From the NCBI GenBank assembly GCA_016191395.1, contig JACPOS010000015.1, positions 116,474 to 180,473 of the forward strand: DNA of 64,000 bases, written 5' to 3'. This document shows positions 63,919 through 64,000 of this stretch, in pieces; position 1 is the first letter of the stretch, and the number at the start of each line of letters is the position of its first letter. The position numbers were made by a program, and so were the translations under genes. The DNA is from Chloroflexota bacterium. Its GTDB lineage: Bacteria; Chloroflexota; Limnocylindria; Limnocylindrales; CSP1-4. Under the pieces are notes generated by a model. That model had not been told where the DNA came from and made no database searches. It saw only the letters and a list, made by a program, of their open reading frames with translations.

Positions 63919-64000
63919 TCAGCCGAGCATAGGCGATGCCTCCCGGGCTGATGGCACGTGAGCCCGCATCCGATACGACTGGCCCTTGATGTTGACGACC
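63919..64000 (-). mobile_element. IS21-family IstB helper ATPase, C-terminal end only
   Basis: The last 26 residues before a TGA at 63919-63921 (VVNIKGQSYRMRAHVPSARE and a short tail) match the usual IstB ending, in which a short strand, Gly-x-SYR and a basic helix close the protein. The rest of istB and istA would lie beyond the right edge. The fragment is short, so the call rests on this ending plus the adjoining terminal repeats. Confidence 0.6.

Overview
The window is high-GC bacterial DNA (about two thirds G+C or more by eye), densely packed with genes and full of GTG/TTG starts and 4-bp ATGA/GTGA overlaps. Several features fit Chloroflexota, for example the Limnocylindria/Ellin6529-type soil and groundwater lineages: GSI-type glutamine synthetase, F420-dependent enzymes, sensor kinases with a multi-helix membrane part feeding a HisKA_3/HATPase core, DUF3048, a GH18 protein with many extracellular domains, and mreBC without mreD. 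Actinomycetota is the second possibility. This assignment is inference; no rRNA gene is present. There is no CRISPR array.

Layout. 1-8.7 kb (minus strand): a secreted gametolysin-like metalloprotease running off the left edge, then a run of overlapping genes: HtrA-like protease, HlyD adaptor, MacB-type ATPase and permease, DUF5666-like protein, OmpR-family regulator, sensor kinase and YceI protein. This looks like a stress-responsive efflux operon carrying its own two-component system. 8.8-15 kb: secreted phosphoesterase, F420/PPOX oxidoreductase, AlkA-type glycosylase, esterase, and a broken LuxR-family ATPase regulator. 15-22 kb (minus): small membrane and cupin proteins, a membrane-fused cupredoxin, a NarL-type regulator and an unusual tandem sensor kinase, then tRNA-Pro(CGG). 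22-31.5 kb: MFS transporter, PAS protein, glutamine synthetase with a clear terminator, PucR regulator, diguanylate cyclase, Lrp regulator, LLM/F420 oxidoreductase, methyltransferase and tRNA-Pro(TGG).

31.8-45.4 kb: a housekeeping run (parvulin, MazG, RNase PH, RdgB), then a cell-surface polymer block: nucleotide-sugar dehydrogenase, two CDP-glycerol glycerophosphotransferase-like enzymes flanking a fused cytidylyltransferase-reductase (Bcs1/TarIJ-like), a family 2 glycosyltransferase, a tail-anchored repeat protein, a DUF3048 lipoprotein-like protein and a polyprenol-phosphate mannosyltransferase. Together these suggest a polyol-phosphate (teichoic-acid-like) polymer. 45.5-51.2 kb: a giant GH18 protein, then mreC and mreB.

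51.3-59.2 kb: a complete membrane-bound group 4 [NiFe]-hydrogenase operon, hyfBCEFGHI, divergent from an ArsR regulator with an inverted repeat between them. It has no formate dehydrogenase, CO dehydrogenase or maturation genes beside it. Both Ni-binding CxxC motifs are intact, but one ferredoxin cysteine is a serine.

59.2-64 kb: a small AraC/VOC/DUF1801 operon, then an accessory island. Only the C-terminal 59 residues of RadC survive at the island edge. Next come an unrecognised 631-residue protein with a possible nuclease-like C-terminal domain, an XRE-Panacea (DUF4065) antitoxin, the C-terminal remnant of a probable HigB/Gp49-type toxin cut by an IS21-like element, and the IstB end of that element at the right edge.
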